A DNA stretch of 64,000 nucleotides from Lamellibrachia satsuma. Its lineage: Eukaryota; Annelida; Polychaeta; Sabellida; Siboglinidae. Shown here piece by piece: positions 39,201 to 64,000 of this stretch (positions are counted from its first letter, which is position 1; each line of letters begins with the position of its first letter). The notes beneath the pieces are model-generated. The model worked only from the letters and a program-made list of their open reading frames with translations, was not told the DNA's origin and did no database searches. The stretch spans positions 925,001 to 989,000 of the forward strand of contig BSQZ01000061.1 in the NCBI GenBank assembly GCA_033239005.1, given 5' to 3'. Made by a program: the position numbers and the translations under genes.

Positions 39201-41912
39201 ATCATTGTACAGAGCCTGAAAAAACTTTAAAATGCCTTTGAGATATTTGTTCTAGGTTGAATATTAGACAAGTTATGACATTTTAAAGATTAGGTGCACC
39301 ACCCGTTTTTCGGCCTTGTTTTACTAGAAAAACAAAAGAAAAGTTGTGACCTTTTGGGCCAATTATGGTTCACTTTGAGATTACAAAGTGTCATAATTTG
39401 TTTAATACTGAAGAGATTCTAATGAAATTTTAGGGGAGATAGCCCCTTTAAAACACAAACTGTTGATGTAGTCTTCACTTAATTCACTTTGATTGATAAA
39501 CAATACGCATTCATTGATAAATGAAAATATCAGAATGCAACATTCCCCCCAATTTTTATTATAGTATTTTTTTCATTGCATCTATACCAAGAAATAACAA
39601 ATGTGATCATAGCACACTGTTTCTTTAGCTTTTTTCTATCTTTTTGGTAATAACTTGATGTTATTATTAATTAATAATTAGCTAAATTAGTGAATATCAA
39701 CCGTTTCAGGGCAGACCTGAATTCAATAAACCTCTGAAGTAAAAATCATGCAAAGTAAAGACATGTAAGGTTCTCCATATCAAGATATTATAATTAGGTC
39801 ACCCTTAATTAACTGTCTGCCGTAATCGACCGACTCACTGGCCCATATGTGACGACACAGACGTTTTTTTTATAGTTTTGATTGATTTTTGAGGGGTCTT
39901 TCATGCATTTTTTCAAAACTTTACTCGATAACTACCCCGCCTAAAAACCTTGGGTAGGGTTACTATTAATATCACGAATAAGGTAGAAACAAATGTTTAG
40001 AAAGTTCAAGTAAATGTATGAATTAATGATAAATTTGTTTCGCAGAATCAACAATCCACAAAATTAACTTAAATTCATAAAATAGAAGGTGCTAAATAAT
40101 ACAACAATAAAAGCACATGGTCCCTTGTGTTTGCAAACAACAGCATCAGCCAATCAAATTGCAAGAATAGGGTTACGTGACCTAAATGCCAGGAATAGCT
40201 CTATTTTTAGCATGAATAGTATCCTTCAAAATCTTCAATCGTCGGCGTTTACTAAGGCATTATTTTTGTGAAATTCATCGGGAAACTATTAAATACATCA
40301 AAAAGAATTATTTTAGTATGATCATGGTGGGCCACGGTCATTTAAACGATGACAGAGGGGATTGTCGCTGTGAAATTCAACCCAATCAACCATTTGTCGG
40401 TTTGACATGAAATATTGCTAACTCTAGAAAACAATGTGCTAATAGTTTAATTTGCCTCAGATTTGGCACACACATAGAAAAGTATATGGAAATACAAATT
40501 ATAAAGGTTTGAAAGAAAAATTTAGCTACTTTCAGGTAAATGGTCGATGACTTTGACAGTCAAAAACTTTGACGTAAATATTTTTTGACTTCTACAAATC
40601 GGATTGGAAAATTTTGAAAACGATGCGTCAGCGGAACATGTTAACTACATCATCACAATGAGTGTTCTCTGGGAGTTCCTAAAATACGCCAGTGAAACGC
40701 GCAGCAAAAACACGGTCACCGGGCGAACGAACGAGCACGGAGATCGACGTCGCGGCCAAAGCGATTAGCGCGTATGTAAGCCGATTGTCGCGTACCTACC
40801 ATTGGTCGCAGGGCTGGTGTTAGCTTGCAGCCGTGACGTGTTATGTTGACGTGTATGTGTTGACACACATGCAGTGTGTTGACCCATGTGGTATGTTGAC
40901 TTGCATATGTTGTGTTGACATGCATGTAGTGTGTCGACATGCATGTGGTGTGTTGACATGCATGTGGTGTGTTAACATGCATGTGGTGTGTTGACATGCA
41001 TGTGGTGTGTTGACATGCATGTGTTATTTATATATATATATATACATATCTTGTCTCTTGAAATTGTAGATTGTCATGTGCAACTCATGATTAATTTGCC
41101 ATTTGATGTCGTTGCGATTAATTATTCTTAATTAAGCATTATGTTTTTGTTGCCTTTTTAACATGTTAAGATATATACATATTGCAATTATATTTACAAT
41201 GATTGTTCAGGATATTTTACGTATATGCTAGATTTATGTTTCAGCATTTCTTAGCAGGTCTACTTTGTGGAAGTTGTATACTTTTACTTCTGAGTGGCCC
41301 ACATGGAATTGTGTTTATCTCATGTTGCAGGACATCACTGCGCTGATTGTGATGCGGCGCCCTGATAACCCATATAATCTGATGGTGGACGAACTTGTGA
41401 AACTGCAGGAGATGGAGATGCTCAAAGGTCACGTCATATCATCAGACCATCGCTATGTTCCTCCTAAAAGGGTGGTCAGTCTCACTGCGGCACCAGAGGG
41501 CGCTGGAGTTGCAGAGGGTGTTACACAAGAGGGCGCTGGAGTTGCAGAGGGTGCTACACCAGAGGGCACTGGAGTCGGCGGTGACAATGCTGTAGAAGAG
41601 ACTCCCAATAACGAAGAACAGTTTGCTTCTGGTTTTGCCTTTAGAGACACAGCAAGCACTGGTTTTGGCGCTGAATTTCCTCTTGGTCAAGAAGAACGCA
41701 GCAAACAAATCCCTAGTAGTCCAGAAGACCAAGAAGCAGACAGCAGTTTATCTGACCACGATAGCAGGAAAAAGAAACGCAGCAGTGTGATTTTGGCAGA
41801 GAATGATGCCAGTAGCGTGATAACGGTCCCAGAAGTACCGCAAGAAGAGGAGGTTTTGGAGTATGAGAACGGCGTAACGGTAACCAAGAGCTCAATGGGA
41901 ATCGACGGTTGA
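35881..41912 (+). CDS. Acidic protein with split RIIa/DPY-30-like docking domain (TEX55-like?)
   Basis: Join 35881-36273 and 41331-41912: 131 plus 193 codons, 324 aa, both junctions phase 0 with GGG|gtaaat and catgttgcag|GAC. Residues 1-105 are very acidic (Glu/Asp runs around 80-105). Residues 113-155 form the dimerisation/docking fold: DPYQKALKYFAKHNILDLFG from exon 1 joined to DITALIVMRRPDNPYNLMVDEL from exon 2, i.e. helix, turn with xxPxxP-like MRRPDNPY, helix. Such domains dimerise and bind amphipathic helices of AKAP-type partners, often in cilia and sperm tails (family knowledge; TEX55 has such a domain). The tail is low complexity with a 33-nt internal repeat (GAGVAEG), then Ser-rich and acidic text. 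No homologue can be named with certainty. Confidence 0.8.
36425..36730 (-). repeat. Dispersed repeat family D, diverged copy
   Basis: On the minus strand contains gttcaaatctgtagtgtatg, cttaagtaatatg and gtccgatgatttcatga, in the same order as 46478-46850. Confidence 0.6.
37650..38145. repeat. ~20-bp minisatellite (TGTTGACATGCATGTGGTG family), ~24 copies
   Basis: Diverged units of 19-21 bp. His/Thr/Cys-rich ORFs on minus are artefacts. A shorter array of the same motif lies at 40838-41023. Confidence 0.9.
39060..40700. other. Non-coding intron stretch
   Basis: No coding potential or repeat identified. Confidence 0.4.
40838..41023. repeat. ~20-bp minisatellite, second array of the TGTTGACATGCATG motif
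   Basis: About nine units, more uniform than the array at 37650-38145, followed by a short (TA)n run. Confidence 0.9.
41331..41912 (+). CDS. Docking-domain gene, exon 2 (terminal)
   Basis: 193 codons and TGA (41910-41912) after acceptor catgttgcag. Starts DITALIVMRRP, then LVKLQEMEML, a basic PPKR, the 33-nt repeat at 41490-41575, and an acidic/Ser-rich tail. Possible poly(A) signals (aataaa) occur only near 42790, so the 3' UTR may be long. Confidence 0.82.
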   Translation, partial: DITALIVMRRPDNPYNLMVDELVKLQEMEMLKGHVISSDHRYVPPKRVVSLTAAPEGAGVAEGVTQEGAGVAEGATPEGTGVGGDNAVEETPNNEEQFASGFAFRDTASTGFGAEFPLGQEERSKQIPSSPEDQEADSSLSDHDSRKKKRSSVILAENDASSVITVPEVPQEEEVLEYENGVTVTKSSMGIDG

Positions 41913-42800
41913 TAGTGAAATGTAGCAAAATTGCCACTAGTTCAGTGAATGGAAGACATTATTTATGAAGAAGTGGGCTTGCTGTAAATCTCTAAATGAC
42001 AAGTAGGATTCTTGCTAGTTGTCACTGGTGTGTAACTCATCATCTGACTACATCAGAATCCCTGGCAGATCAACCTGCTGAAACGTGGATTTTTCAGTTG
42101 CTGTGTTATTACAAGTAATACAGCTCACTCAAATTTACACGGCTCACATACGGGAACTCAACTTTAATTGGTAGTAGACCTGTTGTCGCTGGTCGTGGGA
42201 ATGCTTTGAAGTTTGGTCATGTGTACTTCCTAGAAACACATTGACCAAGACAGCAAATATGATGAAACAAATGATTCAGTGTACATCTGCATGTGATGTG
42301 GCAAAAAACTTACAAATTAATGTTTCAACAGGTCGATCTGCCAGGGGAATTGTAGTACTACTATCCATGCCTTGCGAGGATGACTCTCATGTTTCCATTG
42401 GATTACTGTGCCAAATATGTTCTGTACAATTTAGGTTGAATGATGGCGGTACAGATGTGCTTACGCACACAATTAATCATTCTGTCAAATATAATATGTT
42501 GAAAGCTGTACACGCTGTTAGTGGTACGAGTGCAGTGTTTCTCCGGGTTGTATGTTGAATACGTGTACAGCAGGTATGGGCCCCAATGCTCAATTTTAAG
42601 TATTGCAAAGTATTTGTAATACTTCTTAAAATTTGCAGTATAGTACTGAGTATTTGCCATACACTATTACAAGTATTTGTGATACTTTTAAAAGTATTGT
42701 TCCCATTTCGGAGTGCACAATTTATCAGAGTGCAAGGTGTGTCAAGTTTTTCTGCAAAGTACAATTTATGCCAAATATATTTAAAAATAATAAATGACTA
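41913..42800. other. 3' flank of the docking-domain gene
   Basis: Probable 3' UTR followed by AT-rich intergenic DNA. An open frame at 42241-42558 has no recognised domain. At 42590-42700 there are several diverged copies of gtatttgtaatactt, a degenerate short repeat. Confidence 0.45.
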
Positions 42801-42802
42801 CG

Positions 42803-42935
42803 TTACGGAAGCGTATTGCTGCCATGTATAGAAAAAGTAAGTCAACATTTTTACTTAGCTAAATTGAAATTTTTACTTAGCAAGTCGAAATGTTGACTTA
42901 TTTTTTCTATGGATGGCAGCAATACGCTTCCGTAA
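42803..42935. mobile_element. Hairpin MITE, 133 bp
   Basis: Nearly perfect palindrome: left arm ttacggaagcgtattgctgc..., right arm its complement ...gcagcaatacgcttccgtaa, with arms of about 58 bp that include agaaaaagtaagtcaacatt and a short loop built of ttacttagc repeats. Non-coding. No clear target duplication. Confidence 0.85.
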
Positions 42936-43199
42936 GACACATGATGATGTTCGTTTTTGTTTGAAACTGTGTTACGTTACCCAAGTGCACAGTTACAGTG
43001 ATGTAACAAGTCATAAACAACAGTGGGGTTGCCCAGTCATCCAACCCTTTTAATATACTACTATGCAACTTTCCGTTTTGGATTTGTAACGAAGTTGGGC
43101 CAATGGTGATAATGCCGATTGGCGCCACTGTCGGGAGCCTTATGATAGCTAGCCTGCATCTGGACACACGGTGTCTTCCCATTGATATGGAATGCCTGG

Positions 43200-43400
43200 A
43201 AGTTTGTCCAGAACCTGTGTGACACTCCTAGGCTCTCATTGGTGGCGGAGGGTGAAACATCTCAGGTCCCGGCCGATAACATCAGAGGTGCCTCAGCGTT
43301 CTGTACTCGGTCCATGTTTATTTATCTTTTACATAAATGATATCCCTGAAAATATAATATCTATAATTAGGCTGTTCGCACATAACACTGTATTTGGCTC
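43200..43400 (+). pseudogene. Reverse transcriptase fragment (CR1/jockey-like)
   Basis: Plus frame: RPITSEVPQRSVLGPCLFIFYINDIPENI, then IIRLFAHNTVFGS and a stop. This is the RT motif VPQGSVLGPLLF-YINDLP with Gly changed to Arg, and the FADDT box changed to FAHNT, so the catalytic Asp residues are lost. Flanks not assigned. Confidence 0.75.
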
Positions 43401-43839
43401 TTAAACAAAAGCTGCTGCGCTGGACAAACTTACAAAAAGGTTTCCTCCATCCTCAAAAATTTCATGTGGTCTACGGTTCAGTGTAGAATTGTTGACGCTG
43501 CATCACACGCCTTCTTTTTATTTGTTAATTTTATATACCTGTATTGTGCACAATCTTGATGTCATGAAATAGCTTGCCAGGCCTCGGGTGGTCCATGGAC
43601 CGCAGGTGGCCGACCCAATATGCTTCCATAGCATGTAACTTATGTTGTTGTTATTGAATAAAACTGTTGTTATTGTTCTTGGATCGTAGTGTTGTAGAGC
43701 TGAACCTGGGAATGTTTCTTTTGTGGATAGAATTAAAACAACAGTTAAAATGTTGGGCTTTAAAGTAGGTGTAAAATTATTAAATTTGACGGTTTTATGA
43801 CATAGGAGTTTTAAGAGTTAAAGATGATTTCGTCAAAAC

Positions 43840-43915
43840 TAAATAAAAAAATTGTACAAACAAGCTAGCATTTAGCAGTGGATACTGGACGAAATGAGTC
43901 TGAAATAAGACCAAT
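43840..43915 (+). repeat. Dispersed repeat family D, right-end fragment
   Basis: ttgtacaaacaagctagcat and the following gtggatactgga match the right part of 46478-46850. Confidence 0.55.
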
Positions 43916-44159
43916 CAATCAAATTGAGGAAGGACTTTTTAACTATGTAACGCCAGTTATGGACTTTAAATCATGTCCGTTAAATCATAACAAAATCATG
44001 TCTGATACAAACAACTATCTCCAAAAGATCTTAACTGACATTTGTCGTTTGGAAATATGGCAAGATATCGGAGACACTGCAATTACAGCACAATGACTTC
44101 ATTCACATATCCTCTTCCTGTTGTCAAGTACTCGTTTATACAGCGGACTGAACTCAGCA

Positions 44160-44555
44160 GTATTGTCCCTACCCCCTACTGTTCCTACCCCCTAATGTTC
44201 CTACCTCCCTACTGTTCCTACCCCCTAATGTTCCTACCTCCCTACTGTCCCTACCCCCACTGTTCCTACCCCCTACTGTTTCTACCCCATACTGTCCCTA
44301 CCCCCTACTGTTCCTATCCCCTACTGTCCCTACCCCCTAATGTTCCTACCTCCCTACCCCTCTACTGTCCCTACCCCCACTGTTCCTACCTCCCTACTGT
44401 TTCTACCCCCTACTGTCCCTACCCCCTACTGTTCCTACCCCCTACTGTCCCTACCCCCTACTGTTCCTACCCCCTACTGTCCCTACCCCTCTACTGTCCC
44501 TACCCCACTGTTCCTACCTCCCTACTGTTTCTACCCCTTTACTATCCATACCACC
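44160..44555. repeat. ~16-bp pyrimidine-rich minisatellite
   Basis: About 25 units of ctactgttcctacccc and ctactgtccctacccc; plus strand almost purine-free except single A and G positions. Confidence 0.93.
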
Positions 44556-45073
44556 ACCGTGTTCATAACAAGAGTGTACCTTTTTCATCGATTTATTAGT
44601 TCTAACAAATTAGTAAAAAAAAAACAATACAGGTGCACAAATTACCGAATCAAAACTAAACACTGATAGGACATAACACGCACAAAGAATCACAGCTACA
44701 GTATTAATTAAATTCTCTTCCCATTACTTATGAAATCACAATGTTGGCTACAAAACAGATCAAAAATAAATCTACTTACTACAACAATTACACCACTGAA
44801 AATAAAAACCTTTGAAAATATGGTTGCAATCTTGGCCGTTACATGTACTGTGGATAGATCGGACGGAATATCACAAAAGCCAACATCTACATATACGTAC
44901 ATAATTTCTATAAACAATTTCTTAACAAGACACTTTTTCCATGATTATAGTCTACGTAAGCACACAGAGATGACAAGTCTTCCCATCTGGATGTTATAAT
45001 CTCCCATTTTCGAAAGTTTATGATGAAAAACACGCTTGTTTGTGCTGATCTTTAACCACTAATACATGATAAG
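44556..45073. other. Intergenic AT-rich stretch between convergent genes
   Basis: No coding or repeat structure recognised. Confidence 0.4.
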
Positions 45074-45079
45074 TTTATT
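45074..45079 (-). terminator. Candidate poly(A) signal of the EML-like gene
   Basis: First AATAAA on the minus strand downstream of the EML stop codon, giving a 3' UTR of about 540 bases. Position only; no further signal checked. Confidence 0.4.
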
Positions 45080-45610
45080 CACAAAACGCATTGTATCCAA
45101 ATTGTGTGTTTCTAGAGAAATCATGTTTTCTACTGCACGATGTTAATAAAAAAAAAAACGATATTTCTATCAACTTGATGGCAGCACAAACTCAATCTTA
45201 CTGGGTATGCGATTTTACGTTTAACACGATTTGCAGATAAGTGCTTCATACAGCCCCAAAATATCCCCACTGATTATAATATTTTCTAATTACATCCCCG
45301 CTCTTAGAATAATTCAGCCATGGAAGGAAGATGCATTAATTTCACCCTGGGAGATGGTTTTCCCGTAATCACTATCACAGTCACACATAAAATATACAAA
45401 AAGCATAGAAATAAAACAGATAAATATATATATGTATATATCCAATAAAGGAATGTAAGTCGATAGGTGTAATAAGTCAAAAGACAGCAAGAAAACATGT
45501 AAAATAGAAAAATACTAAATGGTAACTGGTACAGTTTTAAATGTGATACGGCTTCACTGATTCAGTGAATCTGGCTCTAAATCATTGTCTGGTTTCTTCG
45601 GTCGTCTGCT

Positions 45611-59643
<14,033 letters not shown>

Positions 59644-61960
59644 CTGGTGGTAAGTATGGACGAAGGTCAAGTTAACTTTCACAGTACATACGTATGTTCA
59701 AGTTTAGTGTCACTTCTTCAAGATCAGACAAACCTTAATGACTGAAAAATTAGCGACAGTACTAACCTACACCGATGGGCTTAGAAACAGCTGAATCCAT
59801 ATTCATTTTACAACATAAAGTTTTGTCAGAAATGTGATTACTTTTTATCAAAGAAGAGTTCTTTTTAATTCAATCAAACAAAATGACATCCTTTAATGCC
59901 TTTGCTGTAACTAAACTGGTGCGTGTGATTATTGGTGTGCAGGACATACTATACTCAAACATTTTTGTTAACTTGCAATTAATTAATTATATATTCAAAA
60001 TAATCACACGGATTAACCACAATTATTGCAGGACAATAATGTCTACAGCTTCTAGTGATATCACTTACAATCAATTATCATGGAGACCATCTTTCCAAGA
60101 CCCTTAAAAACACATATTAATCAACATTTTAACTACTAGAAACACACTTACTGTCTTATTTATGAGCTACCTCCTGTGACTTTTTGACTTGGCATTCAGC
60201 CCTTTTAATTGTAGACTTTTATATGATATTTTATATGCATTCAGAACAATTTAACCTGATAAGCCCTGAATTTCTGGGGGAGTTGATTTTGTTTCAACCC
60301 ATGGGATTATGAAATGCACTGTAACACGTAAAGTCTTCATCAAAACCCTTACAATATATACATATTCTGAATCACAGAATATTTATCTTACCAATGGTAA
60401 TAACACTATTAATGTTATTATTAACTGTGGCTAATTAGCATATAATTAGCATATGTAAACAATCGCAAAGTGAAAAATTAAATACGAAATCTAGTTTTAT
60501 TTTATGACTCATGGACACAATAAAGCACAAAATGAGGCAAGTTTGGTACTGCAAGGTAGGCCTACATGTCCTCTATGAGCGGCAAGAGAAATTATAATAA
60601 TATCTGCATTTACCTGTGAAATATTACAATTAGCATGCAAGTACTATGATTTTGGTTGATCGCATAAATACATATAAAGCACACAAAACTGTTCACAAAA
60701 TGCATAATAATGAATGTTTCATAGGTACATGTAATCTACTGACATATATATATATCAGAGAAAAAAGAAAAATTCAAGGAATATAACTGCAGTAATTCTG
60801 CAAATGTGAGTCAAATGTTACGTCAAAAGACTATGAATACAGTAACAACACATCATTGACACATCGATGTCGTTGTCTTGTCCGCTACTAATGGCATTTA
60901 CATCTGAATTATCGGATGTAAAACCCAACAGATGCAATGCCCGCTCATAGTCATCATAACCATGAATCGTAAAACGTTGACGAGATATCGATCACATTAA
61001 TAAATTCGCAAAAATACTAATAATTGACGGATCGATTCGAGAAACGGCTCAAAACATTCGCACGTGTTGTTTTCATCTGGGCACCAATAGCATAACCAAA
61101 GCGAACGAACGTGGCGCCACATTGCGATCAATATGAACACTACATCCCAACACTGAAATTTCGGTGTTCAGGGTGCATCAAGTTAAGTTTAATGTAAAGT
61201 GTCTCAAGTAGTTTTTAAGGCGTCGCTTGGGTCTAAACACATTTTATTTTCTTATTTCATTATCACTGAACCTACAGAGCTGAAACTTTCAGAGATTGCA
61301 AGTGCAGGTAACAGTAATGCTGTGAATTTTTTTCAGAAAGTTTCGTACAGATTTTCCCACGGTAGGCAGCCATCTTGGATTAAATGTTGCGTGTGACTTA
61401 TATCAGTAACCATTGGGTTTAGAGGGCTCAAATTTTTTGTGTAGTTACTCCACATAACCCTAATGAAAACAGTCTATTGACTTTCTTAGTTTTCAAAAAA
61501 CTTTTTTTTAAGGATTTTTTTTACATCTGAATGTATTTTTTCATCATGAAATTTTACATTGATGGTTCATTATATAAAATATAGGTAATGTTTTCTAAAA
61601 AGTTACTAGATAGTTTTCAAGAGTATACTATCAAGAAACACTGTGGAAAGTTTCAGGCAATTCTGTCAAACAATAGCCGAGATAAGTGACACAGGAGGCA
61701 GTAGGTGTGAGGCAAAACATGTTTTTGAGAAAATCGCGTTCAAAGTTTATGTACATTGGCACATACATTTCAACATCTGAAAAGCAACCTAGATGATTGA
61801 AACTTTGCACACACATTACTGAATGTATAATTTATCAAAAGGCAAAGTTCAGAGTCATTGGCATTGTAAAATAATAAAAATATATCACAAACTAAGCAAC
61901 TTATCACAATAAATGTACCAAACAGAAAAACGTCTGGAAAATAGCACACCAGTCCATAGT
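59644..61960. other. Non-coding stretch upstream of the visible EML exons
   Basis: Over 2 kb of AT-rich DNA with no exon I can support; presumably EML intron. The next upstream EML exon must be right of base 64000 or hidden. The Mutator-like element at 62061-63790 lies in the same interval. Confidence 0.5.
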
Positions 61961-61969
61961 TCATACAGA

Positions 61970-62050
61970 TAAAGTTTACTGGAGCATATGTAAAGTTCAC
62001 TGGAGCATATGTAAAGTTCACTGGAGCATATGTAAAGGTCACTGGAGCAC
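61970..62050. repeat. 22-bp tandem repeat, ~4 copies
   Basis: Unit aaagttcactggagcatatgt, adjoining the 3' end of the transposase ORF. Confidence 0.9.
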
Positions 62051-62060
62051 AGCAAATTCC

Positions 62061-63790
62061 CTAAAACGCCCCAGGTGCATAGGTGGAGGCATCTCGAGCC
62101 ATTGTTCGAGCAACCTTTCGTGCCCGACGGGCCTCCATCGTGCTGGCCTGCACGTGCCGCACAGACTCTCGCAACCGACGACTGTCTGCCTCTGCAGCTG
62201 ACGCTTTCAGTCGACTGCCACACTGCAGCCCCATTATTGCATAGCTGCGCGTCACCGTCGAACCAATCCCCTGATTGAATTCCGCAATCGCCAAACAGGT
62301 TGCAGCACAAACACGCATCAGGCCAACGAAGCCTGTCTTTGGACATTTGAGCCATACCTTCGAGTGCAGGCTCTCGTTAGCGTTCTGCGTCTTGCCCTGC
62401 AAGCAGCGATCCAGCAGGTCAGGATGGCCGAGACGGACGTACACCTCCTTGACCTTCTCTGCAACGTCCTTTGCTAAGGGTGTGCCAACTTTGTCCCGGT
62501 GGTAGCCTGGCTCCTCTCCCTTTGCCAGTGCCCGCTGGAAGAAGCACCAGCTGTTGCGGCCAATGGGGCAGTGGTTGTGGTGGGGTTCCTCATCGGTGGA
62601 CGCCGCATGGAAGAAAGACGCGAAGACTGCACTCCGCATCGCGTCCTTGTCACCCGTGCAGCTCCGAATTGCCTTTCCATAATACAATGTCAGCTTGTTG
62701 ATGGCTGCCAGGGTGAGCTTTCCGTGCCCGCGTCCACTGAGAGTCACTCCAGTCTTCTTGGTGTCCTTGGTGAGGTTACGCAGTGCCGTCCCCATTCGCT
62801 TTGCAACATGGTTGATGCACTCCTCCTTGCGGATGTCCACACCTGCGCCATACACCTTCAAGTCACTCCATCTGACAACACTGTCGTGTAGCGGAAGTTG
62901 TGCTTCCCGAGAGAGTTGTTCCACAGAATCTCTGCAGCCGTTTTCTCCATTGCGTTGGAGGACCCGGTGTAGTTTGCTGTACAGTTGTCATGCGCCTTGT
63001 ACCACTTCTTGAAGTCGTCAGTGTCCCGGCCTCCATAGCGTGACGCTGCGCATGCACAGCGCTGGCAGTAGAGCGACAGGATGGTGAAGTCGATCACCAG
63101 TCCTGTCACCACCTCCACGACGCATCCGATGCCATACATAGACCTGTGGCCCCGGGTCATCCAGGAACCATCGAAACTGACCATGAGGTCCATGACACCG
63201 GATTCGTCAATGGAGGGGTCAAGTTCTTTGTACACTCTGCGCACGATTTGGGCAGACTCGCACATAACATCGTTCGCAACACGCATACTTGCATTGGTAA
63301 TTGCTGTCTCATGTGTGATGTAGGTCGTGTGGTTCATCACTGGCATGTCGAGGTAGCGGCAGAATTTCACAAGTCCCGAGTACCCGACACCCATGTCCAT
63401 CGTTGCAGACACAGCTGATCTCACCACGACAAACGGGGCATTCGTCGCCTGAGTCCCATCGGTACGGTCTGATGACAGAGTTGCACTGATGACCTTGTCG
63501 CAACTGGTGCAGACAGTTTCGAGGCGACACACCATGCCAAGGGTGCGGTCGACAGCTCGGATGGAGAGTGTACGCTTCCTACACAACGTGCATGGCAGGT
63601 TCGCGACAAGTGATGGCAACACGGCACAGCATACAAGTACTGTTGAAAGATCAGCATCTGTCTCATCCTCAACCAGGAAGCGCGGGACACCTATCTCCTC
63701 CAGAAGATCTGCATAACCAAACTTCTGTTCAGTGGCAGACAGTCTCCGAGATGTTGATGGCCGCCTTGAAGCCTGGAAAAAAATACACAA
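62061..63790 (-). pseudogene. Mutator-like transposase-domain protein, one frameshift
   Basis: Two overlapping minus-strand frames (63790-62858 and 62924-62061) form one protein of about 570 aa. Visible: a treble-clef-like Cys cluster (C67, C70, C94, C97 of the first frame), VSFDGSWMTRGHRSMYGIG with candidate catalytic D207, YCQRC, GSSNAMEKTAA, YTTVLSDG with candidate D307, then in the second frame EECINHVAKRMGTALRNL, HHNHCP and NANESLHSKVW with candidate E184. D-D-E with these motifs matches the Mutator-like transposase domain common in invertebrate genomes. The frames meet near 62865, where GAT GGA is followed by two extra bases (or one missing). A possible intron acceptor (ttttttccag) at 63773 suggests that an upstream exon lies to the right. 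Otherwise intact, so the copy looks young. Confidence 0.85.
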
Positions 63791-63795
63791 TCTAA

Positions 63796-64000
63796 ATGTA
63801 TTTCATGAACAAAAAAGTATCCGAGACATGTTCAACAACATGCGCGTGTGTGTATATAGGCTATGTATACGATAATTATCAATGCAAGTTGAGGCAATAT
63901 AATAAACCATAGTCACAACTCTGCCTGGTGTGCCTGGATGGCCCCTAGGCCTGAATGTCAACACAGCCACGAACATCAACAGCATGAACTAGATCAGCGT
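63796..64000. other. Right edge, unassigned
   Basis: No coding signal recognised; may be the 5' part or intron of the Mutator-like element. Confidence 0.4.

Larger units (their letters stand above)
36274..41330 (+). other. 5.06-kb intron of the docking-domain gene
   Basis: Contains a family D dispersed repeat (36425-36730), two arrays of the same ~20-bp motif (37650-38145 and 40838-41023), a candidate hAT-type end at 38146 (caggggtgaaaacta) and a 32-bp tandem duplication at 38876-38940. No additional exon recognised. Confidence 0.7.

Noticed and set aside
44042..44666. Long Pro/Thr/Tyr/Ser ORFs
   Set aside because: Translation of the 16-bp pyrimidine-rich minisatellite.

Overview
This is eukaryotic (animal) nuclear DNA: genes are split by GT-AG introns, intergenic and intronic DNA is AT-rich, and mobile-element debris and tandem repeats fill much of the window. 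The protein families (a Rel/Dorsal-type NF-kB, a long EML5/EML6-type microtubule protein, and several multicopy element proteins I associate from memory with molluscs and corals) suggest a marine invertebrate, probably a lophotrochozoan such as a mollusc. The taxon is an inference.

Three host genes can be read. (1) An NF-kB/Rel gene on the minus strand: four 5' coding exons, at 20055-19989, 13849-13781, 7525-7311 and 2710-2562, encode the N-terminus and the first half of the Rel homology domain. The 3' part lies beyond the left edge. (2) A two-exon plus-strand gene (35881-36273 and 41331-41912, 324 aa) for an acidic protein with a split RIIa/DPY-30-type docking domain. (3) The last 15 coding exons of an EML5/EML6-like gene on the minus strand (59643 down to 45611, 747 aa plus stop), with the 5' part beyond the right edge. 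Exon phases agree across all three models; the EML exons sum to exactly 748 codons. Genes 1 and 2 are divergent, 2 and 3 convergent.

Mobile elements by position: a short inverted-repeat element (1554-1744); a candidate insertion carrying about 560 bp of (CCAG)n (8715-10263); a decayed BED-finger hAT transposase (17266-15594); a MULE transposase remnant (21700-22260); a remnant of a multicopy invertebrate ORF (22760-23090); a non-autonomous hAT-like element with 16-bp TIRs and 8-bp target duplication (23417-24776); several non-LTR retrotransposon fragments (28110-26775, 31561-31042, 31471-31590, 34990-35190, 43200-43400); a decayed copy of a multicopy invertebrate ORF (32552-34890); a 133-bp hairpin MITE (42803-42935); a second, enlarged copy of the short inverted-repeat element (45807-46472); and a Mutator-like transposase ORF with one frameshift (63790-62061).

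Tandem arrays are the most striking feature. Units of 4 to 68 bp occupy large parts of the NF-kB introns, the 28-32 kb intergenic region and the last EML intron. In three cases the origin of an array can be read directly: a 39-bp array copied from a splice-acceptor/exon junction of the NF-kB gene, a 46-bp array copied from reverse-transcriptase coding sequence, and a 33-bp array that grew inside a small transposon. No rRNA, convincing tRNA, or CRISPR array was seen.
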